The notes: generated by a model from the sequence alone, not told the origin. A stretch of DNA of 64,000 nt from Aurantiochytrium sp. KH105 (GCA_003116975.1 BGKB01000009.1:59814-123813), one strand, 5' to 3'. Counted from the stretch's first letter, positions 10,023-20,516 are shown. A program made the numbers and translations.

Positions 10023-13000
10023 ATGCGCGCGCGCGCGAGGAAGAGGAGAAGGACCTCCGCCGCTGCTGCGGCCGCCGCCGCCGCCGACCCTGCCCACGCG
10101 ACCCGCGTCCTTAGCCTCGCGCTTCTGGCTGCGCACGCCGCAACGGCGACGGCGTCACGAGGGCTGGAGACAAGGCGGCGGCAGGTGCAGGAGCAGGAAG
10201 GCGAGGACAAGGAGGGGGGCTCCTCCTCGTCCTCGTCCGCAACGCACGTCACCGTGCAACTCCTGACAGGACTGACATCATACGAGGATGGCGAACGCGT
10301 CCAGCTGCTCGGCAACATTGTCACGACCAAGGCCGTGGCGGCTGTCATTGCCGTACAGCATTGCCAGGAGCGCAATGGCATGATCGTGGAAGCCCTCAGC
10401 GCAGAGTCCATGAAAGGGTGCGAGGACCTCACCTTTGACATTGCAAGCTATGACACGCGTAGTCTGCAGTCGGTTGCTGTCATGTCGTACCTCTCGGGGC
10501 TGTCAAGTACAGAAAACGCAACCAACGTGGTCATTGGAACCTCCCGCTCCGTGACCTCGCTCCCTATATCCGTCTTGGCCAACGTCAACCGCATCCCCGT
10601 CATCTCGTACTGGGCCAGCTCTTCGGATCTCAGTGACAGCAGCGTGCACGGCCAATTCTTTCGCACCATACCCTCGGACCAGGCCACCGCAAAAGCCACG
10701 GCCGACCTCCTTCAAAGGTACAAGATCGGTCACGCCGGCATGATTTACGTTGACGACCCCTACGGCGACAGCTATCGCGAGTCCCTTGTGCAGGAGAGCG
10801 CTGCGCTCGGCATCGAAGTCCTCGCCTACTCTTATCAAGCAAGTGACAAGGAGTCAGTTAATCTTGCCATCGACAGTCTCAACAACACCAACTTCAATGT
10901 TGTCGTTGTCGTTGCCTTTGGCAACGATATCGACGCAATTGTATCCCAATTTCACAAGAATGGCATGCTGGGTGCAGGCCGTCTTGTGATTTTCGGCGAT
11001 GTCGCCGGCGCGGAAGAGGTGACACAGATTGTGCAGCGGAGTCCACAACTCGCAGAACCCTTGAATGCCTCGCAAGTCATTCTCGCAATGGGTGGACGCG
11101 ACGACAACGCGGCCTACACAAGACTCAAAGAAAGTTGGCCCTCCTTCATCAAGTACAAGGACCTCATCAATTCGCATCTTCCCGGAGGCTCGCGCTTCAT
11201 GGACCCCACCATTGGTGTGGAGGACAATTTGTCGGGGGACAATTTCACATTGCAAATTGATGATGACGTCTTTACAAGTCCCGATGTCGTCGCGGGATTC
11301 ATCGACGGAACCGCCTTCACATACGATGCTGTAGCCGCCTCCTGTCGCGCCGCTTGCATGTCGTATTTGGCCGCGGGCGGCGCGAGCGCTTCTAATCAGG
11401 ATGTTTCTACTCCAGTTTTTAACGGGGAGGACCGCAGACCTCTCTGGCTCCGCGGCGATGCGCTCGGCGCCCAGCTCAAGGACATGGTCGACTTTCCTTT
11501 CAGCGGAACCTCGGGCAAGGTCCAATTCGACGCCGAGACCGGCTCGAGAGTTCCCGAGACAGCCTCCTTCGTCTTGCAAAGTATTCACATCAATCCTGAC
11601 ACCCTCGTCGCCAGAATGAAAATGGCTGGAGACTGGAAGTACAACTGGACACTCGCAGACGACCTCATCTTCCCTGGCGGCACGCAAAATGCCCCGCTGC
11701 AAATCGATCTGCCTTCCGAGGACCAAAATATTGTTTCTCAGGGCCTTGTCGCATTTGCATACGCTCTTGTAAGTGTTGTTTTGCTGCTCTGCATCGCTTT
11801 GAGCGGATGGGTGCGTCTCAAACGTCGAACCCCCGTTGTGCGAAGAGCTCAGCCCGAATTTCTTTACCTTTTCCTCCTGGGCATTGCCATTGCCGCGCTC
11901 AGTCTCGTATCTCTGGCCTATTCGGTCGATAAGACATCAGGGGACCCCTCTGCGGATCTTGCGTGCAACGCATTCACCTGGTTTCTCAGTCTCGGCTCGA
12001 CAATCACCGCCACATCGATCGTGCTGAAATTGTATCGAATCATGCGCATCTTCCACAATCCGAGTCTCCGTTTGCTTCTCATCACGGCAAGCTCCCTTTT
12101 CAAGGTCATGGCCTCGGTTCTCTTGCTCAACACCATTTTATTGGCGATCCCGACGGCTGTTGAGCCTTCAAGGTGGGAGCGTATTGTCGTCAAGACTGAC
12201 GCCTTTGAGAATCCGCTCGAGAGTTACGCAACCTGTGTTTATGCTGGAGGCCTCGTCGGACGCACATGTCTTTGGCTGCTGCTCGTTTTCCACCTGTCTC
12301 TCTATATTGTGGGCGCGTCTATTGCGTACCGAGTGCGCGACGTGGACAGTTCCTTTCAGGAAGGAAAAACCTTGGCGATCGCAGTCATTTGGCAATTTCA
12401 GCTCTACCTCCTTGCAGCTCCCATTCTCTTGGCCGTGAGCGCAACCGAGATGCGAATCAAGTTTCTCATTCTGTGTTTCGCCATTGGCCTCGCCAACATC
12501 TTTGCGCTTCTCTTTGTCATGGGACCCAAGGTCCATGCCGTTGCGTACCACATGGAGGACTTACAAGAGCGACGTCTTCTGCGCCAGCCTCGCAAACATC
12601 AGAAACTTCGCAAGTATGCTTCCCCAAAGCGAGGCAAGTCCGATCGAAGCTCGCTCGAGGACGCCTCGCACGAGTGGAACTCGCCAGCTTCTAAAGCCGC
12701 CGCATTGCAGCCTGCCGACGAGTCTTCCACGGAGAGTCCGCCGGGTTTCGAGGCATCCAAAATGGCGCTCCTTGCGCAGCGGCCAAGTGATGTCGACTGC
12801 ACCCCTTGTCCAGAATCATCCCAGCACCTGCAAAATGGCGAATACGACACGTCTCCACTGAACGCTACCGTTCCTTTGCCGCCGTCTGAAGTTTCTCCGC
12901 TCAGCAGAGTGCATCGGCCCAATTCAATTCAAGAGGACTTTGAGTTGACAATGGACGATGATGACGACGACGATAACGATGACGACGACGACGACGGTGA

Positions 13001-13106
13001 TGCCCAGCTTCGGCTCATTGCTATTGCGCGCGACCACGGGGCCAGCGAGCTGGAGTCATCCATTTCTATTACCAAAAACGACGAGGGGCGCCTCGAGCTC
13101 GCATAG
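10023..13106 (+). CDS. GABA-B-like class C G-protein-coupled receptor (receptor 2, tandem paralogue)
   Basis: About 1027 residues from the ATG at 10023; an in-frame ATG at 9936 would add 29 residues. The layout matches receptor 1: basic N-terminus with an Ala run, a signal-type hydrophobic stretch (about residues 28-45), an ANF-type ligand domain (about 75-560), seven helices (about 580-850) and a long cytoplasmic tail. The paralogues share TKAVAAVIAVQHCQERNG, VIGTSRSVTSLPISVLANVN, RRAQPEFL, LKLYRIMRIFHNPSLR, DVDSSFQEGKTLAIAV and FVMGPKVHAV. The tails do not align by eye. This one carries an acidic run of mostly Asp (bases 12954-13008) close to the C-terminus. It probably arose by tandem duplication followed by tail divergence. 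A cell-surface signalling role is inferred from the family; the ligand is unknown. Confidence 0.9.
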   Translation: MRARARKRRRTSAAAAAAAAADPAHATRVLSLALLAAHAATATASRGLETRRRQVQEQEGEDKEGGSSSSSSATHVTVQLLTGLTSYEDGERVQLLGNIVTTKAVAAVIAVQHCQERNGMIVEALSAESMKGCEDLTFDIASYDTRSLQSVAVMSYLSGLSSTENATNVVIGTSRSVTSLPISVLANVNRIPVISYWASSSDLSDSSVHGQFFRTIPSDQATAKATADLLQRYKIGHAGMIYVDDPYGDSYRESLVQESAALGIEVLAYSYQASDKESVNLAIDSLNNTNFNVVVVVAFGNDIDAIVSQFHKNGMLGAGRLVIFGDVAGAEEVTQIVQRSPQLAEPLNASQVILAMGGRDDNAAYTRLKESWPSFIKYKDLINSHLPGGSRFMDPTIGVEDNLSGDNFTLQIDDDVFTSPDVVAGFIDGTAFTYDAVAASCRAACMSYLAAGGASASNQDVSTPVFNGEDRRPLWLRGDALGAQLKDMVDFPFSGTSGKVQFDAETGSRVPETASFVLQSIHINPDTLVARMKMAGDWKYNWTLADDLIFPGGTQNAPLQIDLPSEDQNIVSQGLVAFAYALVSVVLLLCIALSGWVRLKRRTPVVRRAQPEFLYLFLLGIAIAALSLVSLAYSVDKTSGDPSADLACNAFTWFLSLGSTITATSIVLKLYRIMRIFHNPSLRLLLITASSLFKVMASVLLLNTILLAIPTAVEPSRWERIVVKTDAFENPLESYATCVYAGGLVGRTCLWLLLVFHLSLYIVGASIAYRVRDVDSSFQEGKTLAIAVIWQFQLYLLAAPILLAVSATEMRIKFLILCFAIGLANIFALLFVMGPKVHAVAYHMEDLQERRLLRQPRKHQKLRKYASPKRGKSDRSSLEDASHEWNSPASKAAALQPADESSTESPPGFEASKMALLAQRPSDVDCTPCPESSQHLQNGEYDTSPLNATVPLPPSEVSPLSRVHRPNSIQEDFELTMDDDDDDDNDDDDDDGDAQLRLIAIARDHGASELESSISITKNDEGRLELA

Positions 13107-13304
13107 CGCAGCACGATTTTTGGAGCATCGCACAATGATTGTATTCTATAAAAAAACTGTTTTATATGAATGTACAACGTACACCAATATGCGGTCGGAG
13201 GCTTGGCCCAGCCGATCTCGTATGGTTTCCATTTGCAAGCTTGCAGACAAAACGCGGAAGTCAATCGAGGTCAGCTTTCCCTTAAAAAGGACAAAATGTT
13301 CACG

Positions 13305-13578
13305 AGTCTCGACGTTTGCCAAGTCCTGACTGCCTCATGGCTCGCCAGCAAAACTAATAAAATGTAATCAGTTCGTTGCTGGTACCATCAAAGTTATCTC
13401 TGTAAGCTCGATACGCTTGCTCGCCGTCATGTGGTTTCCTCAAAAGGCACAAAGTCTCGACGTTTGCCAAGTCCTGACTTCCTCATGGCTCGCCAGCAAA
13501 ACTAATAAAATGCAATCAGTTCGTTGCTGGTACCATCAAAGTTATTTCTGTAAGCTCGATACGCTTGCTCGTCGTCAT
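13305..13578. repeat. Direct duplication of a 126-bp segment carrying AATAAA
   Basis: Copy 1 is 13305-13430 and copy 2 is 13453-13578, a period of 148 bp with only a few mismatches. Both start AGTCTCGACGTTTGCC, both contain AATAAA (13356-13361 and 13504-13509), and both end near GTCAT. The segment sits between two convergent genes. Confidence 0.9.
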
Positions 13579-13579
13579 A

Positions 13580-13619
13580 TGGTTGGTTGGTTGGTTGGTG
13601 GGTTGGTTGGTTGGTTGGT
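13580..13619. repeat. (GGTT)n microsatellite
   Basis: A run of GGTT units with one GGTG interruption, directly before the stop codon of the convergent - strand gene. Confidence 0.9.
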
Positions 13620-13622
13620 CAC

Positions 13623-15440
13623 CTAGGCACCATCATCATCATCATCATCATCGTCGTCGTCTTCGTCTTCGTCTTCGTCGGCATCGATGCCTTCCGTTGT
13701 AGGTGATGTCGCGCCGCCCCAAAGATACGCTGCAATGTCCACATCGCTGCTATTGTAGCTGCTATCGCTTGCGAGCAAATCTTCAAACGAAGGCTTGCTT
13801 AATTCGAGGCATCGAGTTTGCCTGTTCCTGATCTTGAAGCAGCATGCGTATCCATCAAGTTCAGTGTTCGAGCAGCATGTGCGTCCTTCATCGGAAAATC
13901 TGACACCATAGCAGCAACGCTCTCCGCCCTCTATATTTCTACAGCAAGAACTTTTTCTACAATTGAGTATACAGCCATTTGTCTTGCACTTCTTCGGTGT
14001 CGGGCTCGGCGTTGGGGCCTCTGTCTCCGCTTTTCCAACAACCGTGTTATTCAAGAGGTTTGCAAGATTCAAGCCAGTACCGTTGGGCTCGCTCACCACG
14101 TCACGAAAGCCTGCGTGCACATAGAGATTGAACCAGTCGCTTGCTTCCTTTTCAACATCGCGATCGACCACATAACAGCGAAACGAGTCCGAGGTACCCT
14201 CGACCACCTCTGTAGGTACCTCGTCAAAAATGAGAAAACAGATGCCCTCGTCCACATCAAGGTTAATGTCGTATGCTCGGCACAATGGGTCCTGTGTGCA
14301 CAGAGAGGAGCAGGCAGCAGCTCCACAAAGGCCCACATTGTTGAACCCAGAAGGTCCACAACGCTGAACGCGATTCGATGAGTCCGAAACTGCACACATG
14401 CCGCCTTCTCCAGAGGTGGACTTGACTTCGACAGCTCTGGAGTTAAGTGCAGCACTTTCCGAACGCCCATAGCAGGTGGTCGACCCGTCAGCAGAACCGT
14501 CCTCGACGGGGGGAGGCGCCTCCAACGAGAGACCAACGGAAAAGCTGGGATAGGATTCGTTGTTGGTTCCTCCCAAGCGTCTCAGATCAGGAATAGACGA
14601 GAACTCGGGACGGAGCATTAGCTTGCAGGCCTTGGACTTGTTGTGATATTCTATACCTGCGCATGTTGCAATGCTGTTACAAATCGCCGCACATTCTTGA
14701 TGCGAGCAACCCCTGCAGCGGTGGAAGCGCTCGAGCTCGAGACAATAGCTTGGGCAGTCTGAATTCTCGTCTCGGGACGAGCAAGGGCAAATATCTGCGT
14801 TTGGGTAGAGTGAGCACGAGCCAGAAGACGGCTGAGAGAGGTCCACCACGTCGATTGAGGGCTTGACAATGAACGCGCCGTCTGGGGAGTTGTACTTGAG
14901 GTACGCAAGGATAAAGTTGCAGGCTGAGGGCGGATTGATGTCTGGGACGAGTGGGAGAAAAGGAATCGAGTAGTTGCCTTCTGGCAAGGGGATGCGCGCT
15001 GCAATATCACCAGCGACATAGAATTGGATATCTGTCCAGGTCTCATTCTCGAGCTGGACGGGATTGACGCAGGCAAATTCGACGGGTTCTTCCTCGTCAA
15101 GGTCCTGAAGACTCCTTCGAGATGCCACTTGCCTTGTATATGAGTCGCCAACTTGCTTCCAGCAGCAGCGCACCTTTTCAAAGTCTTGCCTGGCACATCG
15201 CTCGTACTTGCGCACCATGTATAGCTGCTCCACGCTAGTGAATGGAGCAATGCTCCTGATGAGATTCTTGCTGGCCCAGTTCACGCAATCTTCCCGCCTG
15301 TCGCTCGGCTTGTTGTCGCACGTGTCCACAATGTGGCCAACTCGCTTGGACCCGCACGAAGCCGCCGCCTCGATCTGGCTCACCTGAAGGAGCCCCAGGG
15401 TGAGCACCACGAGGGCAAAGACGCTGCCCTTCATCATCAT
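13623..15440 (-). CDS. Secreted cysteine-rich protein with PAN/Apple-like segments
   Basis: 605 residues, starting at the first of three tandem ATGs. Residues 1-27 form a clear signal peptide (basic MMMKG, then a hydrophobic core). The mature protein is rich in Cys. One segment, with CAAICNSIATCAGIEY followed by CKL, looks like a PAN/Apple module, and a second PAN-like segment follows (LCGAAACSSLC ... CRAYDI ... CFLI). After a Thr/Pro spacer (TEAPTPSPTP) comes a compact region with many CC pairs. The protein ends in a run of Asp/Glu. There is no membrane helix after the signal peptide, so it is probably secreted or bound to wall or matrix. PAN modules usually bind protein or carbohydrate. The overall family is not recognised; no enzyme motif is seen. 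It converges on receptor 2. Confidence 0.75.
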   Translation of the reverse strand: MMMKGSVFALVVLTLGLLQVSQIEAAASCGSKRVGHIVDTCDNKPSDRREDCVNWASKNLIRSIAPFTSVEQLYMVRKYERCARQDFEKVRCCWKQVGDSYTRQVASRRSLQDLDEEEPVEFACVNPVQLENETWTDIQFYVAGDIAARIPLPEGNYSIPFLPLVPDINPPSACNFILAYLKYNSPDGAFIVKPSIDVVDLSQPSSGSCSLYPNADICPCSSRDENSDCPSYCLELERFHRCRGCSHQECAAICNSIATCAGIEYHNKSKACKLMLRPEFSSIPDLRRLGGTNNESYPSFSVGLSLEAPPPVEDGSADGSTTCYGRSESAALNSRAVEVKSTSGEGGMCAVSDSSNRVQRCGPSGFNNVGLCGAAACSSLCTQDPLCRAYDINLDVDEGICFLIFDEVPTEVVEGTSDSFRCYVVDRDVEKEASDWFNLYVHAGFRDVVSEPNGTGLNLANLLNNTVVGKAETEAPTPSPTPKKCKTNGCILNCRKSSCCRNIEGGERCCYGVRFSDEGRTCCSNTELDGYACCFKIRNRQTRCLELSKPSFEDLLASDSSYNSSDVDIAAYLWGGATSPTTEGIDADEDEDEDDDDDDDDDDGA

Positions 15441-15768
15441 CTTGGCGGTCGCCTGGTCAAATACTGGAGATGCGGATTTGCTGTGTCAACAATCAATCCA
15501 TCAATCATTCGTCGCTCGCGGGCCAGTGTCTGCTGGCTGGTTTCCTCGTTCCCTCCATCTTGTCCTTGCGCGTCGGATCTTGGCTCAGCCTGAAGCTGCG
15601 CCTGCCGCCACCCACTGCCACGCACGTCGTGAGCGCGCTCTTTCTTTACATGCTCGAAAACAAACAAGGCAGTGGGTGTGCGAAAGAGTGCGTGCTGTCC
15701 CACGCAAAGACTTTCTTTGTGAGGAGATGCCACGGCACGTGACGGTGGCGCCCCGTGACCAGGCCGCC

Positions 15769-15800
<32 letters not shown>

Positions 15801-16828
15801 CTCTTGACGGCATGACGTGAGGCGAGGTAGGCCGGTCGACCTGCACAGCACAGGCTTGCGCCGCTTCCGGCCTCGCCTGAGCCGGTGGCGCGGACGTGTC
15901 AAGGGCGGAGGGCGAACGGAGATGTGATGCGAAGCGGCAACAAGTACCACGCCGAGCGAGCGCTCTCACGAGGGTGGGGACCCGGAGACGCGAGCTCGAG
16001 CTTGAGCGACGGACAACGCGAGAACCAGAATCGATGGCCAAAATGGAGCCCAGTCAGCCAGCCAGCCAGCCAGCCAGTCTGACAAGCAACCAGCACGCGC
16101 CAGACGACAGAGAGCCTCCGGCTCCGAGTAAGCCAAGTAAGTCTTCCTCGCACTCCTTCCACATCCCCTCAGGTCCGTCGAGCTTGGATGGGCCCGCCGC
16201 GGTATAGGCGCAACACGACTGCCACAACATGAGCTTCGGCCAGCGGCCAGCTTGCTACGCTTTCTGGATGTCGGCGAGCAAGCATGCGAGCTCGGACGAG
16301 ACGGAGTTTTCTGTGGCCCGAAGACTTCATCGCGCCTGCCGTCCTTTTTATGTGCGTGCGTGAGGCAGGCAACTTTTAAGAGCGGCGCTATAGCCGTGTG
16401 AATGCCAGCAGCGAGAACGCGACGAAGACGATCGGACGACGTCAGAATCGATTACACCGGCCGGCCAGCTCTAAAGATACAAGAATGATGCGAGTTGCCA
16501 GCTGTTTCACGAGCCGCTAAAGATCATTTGCAAAGAACATCTTCAATTGCATGATGGACGAGAGGATGTCATGGATGAGCAGAGTCTGCCGGTCAGATTC
16601 AAGGATAAAGAAAGACTCGAAGCCAAAGAGTAAAGAAAGCGGCAAAATGAAAACTTGCAAACTTTTTTTTCCTTTGCAAACTTATGGCCTTTGCGTCACG
16701 CACGTACGCAGATACATCTCAAGTGCCAACCCGCATTTTCGTTCAATCGAAGAAAAACCATCGTAATGGGCGCAAACCTTCGGATTGTGTCACAATACAA
16801 AACAAACACAAGGTGAAAACGCAAGCAA
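15441..16828. other. 1.4 kb spacer
   Basis: No supported gene. It contains a (CAGA)n run at 15769-15800 and a (CAGC)n run at 16055-16078. It must include the promoter of the secreted protein (right side of 15440) and the 3' region of the WD40 gene. Confidence 0.5.
15769..15800. repeat. (CAGA)n microsatellite
   Basis: About eight tandem CAGA units upstream of the secreted cysteine-rich gene. Confidence 0.95.
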
Positions 16829-17942
16829 TCATGCATCGGTGTCGTCCTCCTCTGTAAAAACCTTTTGCTGCTCTGTAGCGGATTGCTTAGACTTCAAGGA
16901 AAGCCTACTTCCAAGCAAGCTCGAGGCGCGTCGACTTAATTGTTTTCGTAAAGATTCACGTTTTTCTGCGACGTGTATCGGTTCAGCAACTTGAGCAAAC
17001 GTGGAATCCGAGACCGCCGCGGAGACATTCACCCCGGGCTCAAGCACCTCGGTGCCATCAAGAAAAAGCTTTAAAGCGCCTGTTTCCAAATCCCAAAGCC
17101 GTACGCTTCTGTCTCTCGATCCACTGACAATCTCCGTGCCCACAACAGAGACCGAGCTCACAACATCCAAATGGCCTTCCAGTAAGCGCAGCCTCTCTCC
17201 ACTGCTGGCGTTCCAGACGCTGACGGTCTTGTACTCTGAGGCAAGAACGATGCGGTCTCCCGTGAGCGCGATTGCCCTGACCCAGCCTCCGTGTGCATGA
17301 ACGACGCGCACGCGATCAAAGGATGGCACGTTGTAGACTCTAACTCTTGCGTCCATAGACCCGCTTACCATGCGATGGCCGTCAATGGCGACAGCCCATA
17401 CCGAGTCAGTCGCGTCTTGTAGAATGTGACGTTCAAATACCGGTCTCCCGCTCGAAAACGCAAACGGCGCCGCTGCTCAGCCCCGCTACGAGCAAGTTGT
17501 CGTGCGTGGCAAGCCCGTACGCCAGCGCCCTCGTGGGGATCGTTCTCGTGCACGTGCCGTTGGCCATGTCCCAACGTCGAATAGTCCAATCACAAGATCC
17601 CGATAGCAAAGCATCGTCATCGAGGACAAGGCTGCAGACAGTACCGGTGTGGCCCTCGAGCGTGCATGTGATGGTTCCGGAGGACGAATCGACGAGGAAG
17701 AGGCCGCCGTCGTAGGCCCCAACGGCGACCAACGTGCCGTGCGCGGCCACTGCAAAGGGTTCTAAGTCGTTGGGCATGATCAACTCCAGGTCAAGGGTAC
17801 CGTCCTCTTTGTTCCACGCGCGCAAGAACTTGTCGCCGCAGACAGCAAAGACGTGATCCGCGGTCTGGGCCACGCACCACACGTAGCTCCGGATGCGGCC
17901 CATGGCGGCCGGATCCGATTGGTAGGCTGACGTTCTGTCCAC
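16829..17942 (-). pseudogene. Seven-blade WD40 repeat protein interrupted by a one-base frameshift
   Basis: Two adjacent - strand frames (17942-17433 and the frame ending at 16829) together encode exactly seven WD40 repeats. Blades 1-4 are in the first frame (ending LRAW, LFLV, IRRWD and VCVFE) and blades 5-7 are in the second (VRVY, VSVWN, VRLWD). The first frame stops at TGA 17435-17433, just after TGI. Skipping one base of the ATTTGA run joins the frames without loss and gives about 370 residues with an intact blade 4-5 linker. A basic Ser-rich tail follows blade 7. Such propellers are protein-interaction scaffolds, and the specific role is unknown. The break could be a sequencing or assembly error, a recent inactivating indel, or +1 frameshifting at a slow UGA codon. 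I favour error or a recent indel because everything else is intact. Confidence 0.8.
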
Positions 17943-18182
17943 GTCAACCTTGCGACAGCGACAAAATCCACGCCGCTTGCCTTAGGGTTCTGCCACGTTC
18001 GAAGCCACGAAGCCGCCGCAAGCAAAAACGTCCAAGCCACTCTCCTACCTCTTCAAGAGAAGAGGTCGATGAAAGGAAGAGCAAACAAAAACAAGAGCTC
18101 GCCTTTTTGTTGCAGTGTGATTTGCCCAATCCTATGATGAAAGGAGACTGGAAATTCTTAGCATTCTTTCCTTCCGTGAAAG

Positions 18183-19697
18183 CTATGGGGATCCTGCTGT
18201 ATCCAAAAGGTCTTCCTGACTCGCTTGGTTCCCTGCAGGCTTGACTGGATCAAGAAGCCCGCTCGTTGGGGCCGAGCCGGTAGAGACGTCTAAAGAAGCG
18301 GCCATCTCCACAAAGGTTCCAGGTGCTACAGCCGACTTTGGAAAGGTCTTCTTGTATAACAAACTGACGACGCGCTCTTGCGATAGCAAAATCTCGAGCA
18401 GTTTCTCGCGGTCTTGCTCGCTAAAGTCTTCCATATCAATCGCATCCTCGGCACCAAGAGACGACACGCTATCTTGCATTTTGACAGATCCATGAGTGCT
18501 ACTGAGCTTGCTTCCGTTTGAGGTGACCCGTTGTCGGTGGCGAATAATGTTGGTGCGAACGTCCTCGACACACCTCCGCAAGAGAACTTCGAGCTGCGTT
18601 CTTGACTTGAGGTCCGCCGAGTACGCGTTTCGAACCTTTTGCAGATTTTTGCGTTCTGTGTCCAAAAGCTTCTTCAAGCGCTTAATGATCTCCTTGTAGC
18701 GGACCTCTTTGTCCGCTGCGTGCCCGGCCGAAAGACTCGTCACTGCGTCCGTCAAGGACGACATGTTGTCAATGATTGGGGATCCCGGCTGCATCATGAC
18801 GGATCCGCGACCCGCAGGTGGGAGCAAAGAAGAATTACTTGCTTTTCGCCCTCCTACGCCAGAGACGTTGCCTGCTGCGGATCCCGCCCCAGCCGAAGGA
18901 CCATGGCCTGGCAACGTGGTGATTTTCTGTGTCATGGCTTGCTTCTTGTACGCCTGAAGAGCCTCGAGCTCTTCATCACGCTTGACGAGAGCATCCTCTT
19001 TGTTTTGAATTTCTTGACGCAACTGTACATTATCCTTCTTCACAGTGACCAGTTGGCGGATGAGGAACTCGCGATCATCCTCTTGGGTTTTGAACTGCGA
19101 TTTAAGCCGCGTGTTTTCCTTTTGCAAGCTCTGGTTCACGCGCTCGAGTCGATCGGCCATCTCTTTGGCCCAGTCCAACCCGCGTTCGAGCTGACGGTTC
19201 TTTTCAATCCACGAAGAAGCGCCCACATCTGCTTTGCTCTTTTCGACTTCGAGTTCACTTTGAATATCAAAGAGACGCGCGCGGAAGGCTCGCAAGAGGT
19301 CGCGTTCTTGGTCCTGCAAGACTTTTGCTGTGCTGTCCTGTACGTGCTCGATATTTTTCATGAGCTGTTTGTGCAAATCACGAATGTTGCCAATGCGCTC
19401 GTCGCCTTCCATCCAGTTAGTCCTGCCAGCGTTGACGGCTTCGAGCTCAGCTTCGAGAGACTCGATTCGCGCTTCATACTGGCGTTGTCGTCGAATGTAG
19501 GACTCTTGTCTTCGTTTGAGATCAGCCTGGAGGGCCTCGATTGAAGCATTTCCCGCTGCGCTCCCTGATGATGTCGCTGTACCCGAGGCTGTCGCCGATG
19601 CACTCGGCAACTCTGCGCCCGCATCTGCGGCGGCATTGAGCTCGTTTCGGAGCGCTGCGATGCGCGCGTTCACTTGCTGGTCTCGCGCGCTTGCCAT
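18183..19697 (-). CDS. Coiled-coil protein of unknown function
   Basis: 504 residues, ATG at 19697. A short N-terminal helix is followed by a low-complexity Ala/Ser/Gly/Thr linker. Then come long heptad-rich coiled coils (about residues 52-245, for example SLEAELEAV, QSLQKENTRLKSQFK and REFLIRQLVTVKKDNVQL), a Gly/Ser linker and another helical block (about 328-450, with YKEIIKRLKKLLDTERKNLQKV and LLSQERVVSLLYKKTFP). The uninterrupted charged helices look like a structural or basal-body type protein, but I do not recognise the family with certainty. No enzymatic motif, signal peptide or membrane helix is visible. It is divergently arranged with the HMMR-like gene across 819 bp, which may mean a shared promoter and co-expression. 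Confidence 0.75.
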   Translation of the reverse strand: MASARDQQVNARIAALRNELNAAADAGAELPSASATASGTATSSGSAAGNASIEALQADLKRRQESYIRRQRQYEARIESLEAELEAVNAGRTNWMEGDERIGNIRDLHKQLMKNIEHVQDSTAKVLQDQERDLLRAFRARLFDIQSELEVEKSKADVGASSWIEKNRQLERGLDWAKEMADRLERVNQSLQKENTRLKSQFKTQEDDREFLIRQLVTVKKDNVQLRQEIQNKEDALVKRDEELEALQAYKKQAMTQKITTLPGHGPSAGAGSAAGNVSGVGGRKASNSSLLPPAGRGSVMMQPGSPIIDNMSSLTDAVTSLSAGHAADKEVRYKEIIKRLKKLLDTERKNLQKVRNAYSADLKSRTQLEVLLRRCVEDVRTNIIRHRQRVTSNGSKLSSTHGSVKMQDSVSSLGAEDAIDMEDFSEQDREKLLEILLSQERVVSLLYKKTFPKSAVAPGTFVEMAASLDVSTGSAPTSGLLDPVKPAGNQASQEDLLDTAGSP

Positions 19698-20516
19698 CGT
19701 GCTCTTGCTGTATTTTACGCCTTTGCTCTTCGCGCCTTTCGCTTTGCCTGCGCGAGCGCGCTAGCGTGTGAGGACAATCAGCCCCGCTACGCTGCAAGCT
19801 CAGTCGATCGACGTTTCTGTAGCTGACTGTCGTGCTCGTTATGTTCCCTCGCGGCACGATTGATAATCCAAACTTGTACACATACAATCAACACAGGGAA
19901 ACAAGCCATCAGAAATAGAGACAACTCTCACAATCAGTGATGCTGGGAAAGAAAATATAGGGGCGCGCGCTCGGCAAGTCGCTTGGGTCGAAAGCGTACG
20001 CGCACGTGTGTGTGTATGTATCTCCTTCCTTTTGTGCTCTTTCCGCAATTTTTTTCCCCTTTCATAGATGTGCGCATCTAAAACGGTGTGTACCAACGGA
20101 TCTATCAATCTGATGGGAACACGGGGAATTGGCCCTCGTGTGCAACCGCCGCGACCCAAGAAATCGATCCCAGTCCGCAGATACCAGAAAAAGTTAGGGC
20201 CCTGGGCAGCGCGCAGCGACCTCGCGGCAACCGCCGCCGGCGCGGACCTCAATCGATCATTTGCTGGAGGGAGACGTCGAGCAAGCAGGAGATCTTGGCC
20301 ACCAGCAGACTGAGAAAAGAAGGAAGCGACGGCCAACGGCGACCGCGAGACCGAGCGAGAGCAACGCGAGACGAGCGTGAGTGGCAAAGCGACGAGCGAG
20401 TAGGGACAAGCGTCGCGTGAGCAAGCGAGCAACCTCGTCGCTGCTCCCAATCTTTGGCGGGGCTTGCAACGACAGTCAGGTGCTTTTTTGTCGTTGGCAA
20501 GCTTGACCCCAACACA
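19698..20516. promoter_or_regulatory. Shared divergent promoter region
   Basis: 819 bp lie between two divergently transcribed coiled-coil genes. No open frame of substance is present. It holds a T-run near 20049-20059 and mixed-composition sequence. The promoter role is inferred only from gene orientation. Confidence 0.45.

Noticed and set aside
17412-17440. A 25-bp GTATTT...ACAAG intron explaining the WD40 frameshift
   Set aside because: Far shorter than the other introns here (81-191 bp), and removing it deletes residues that fit the blade 4-5 linker well.
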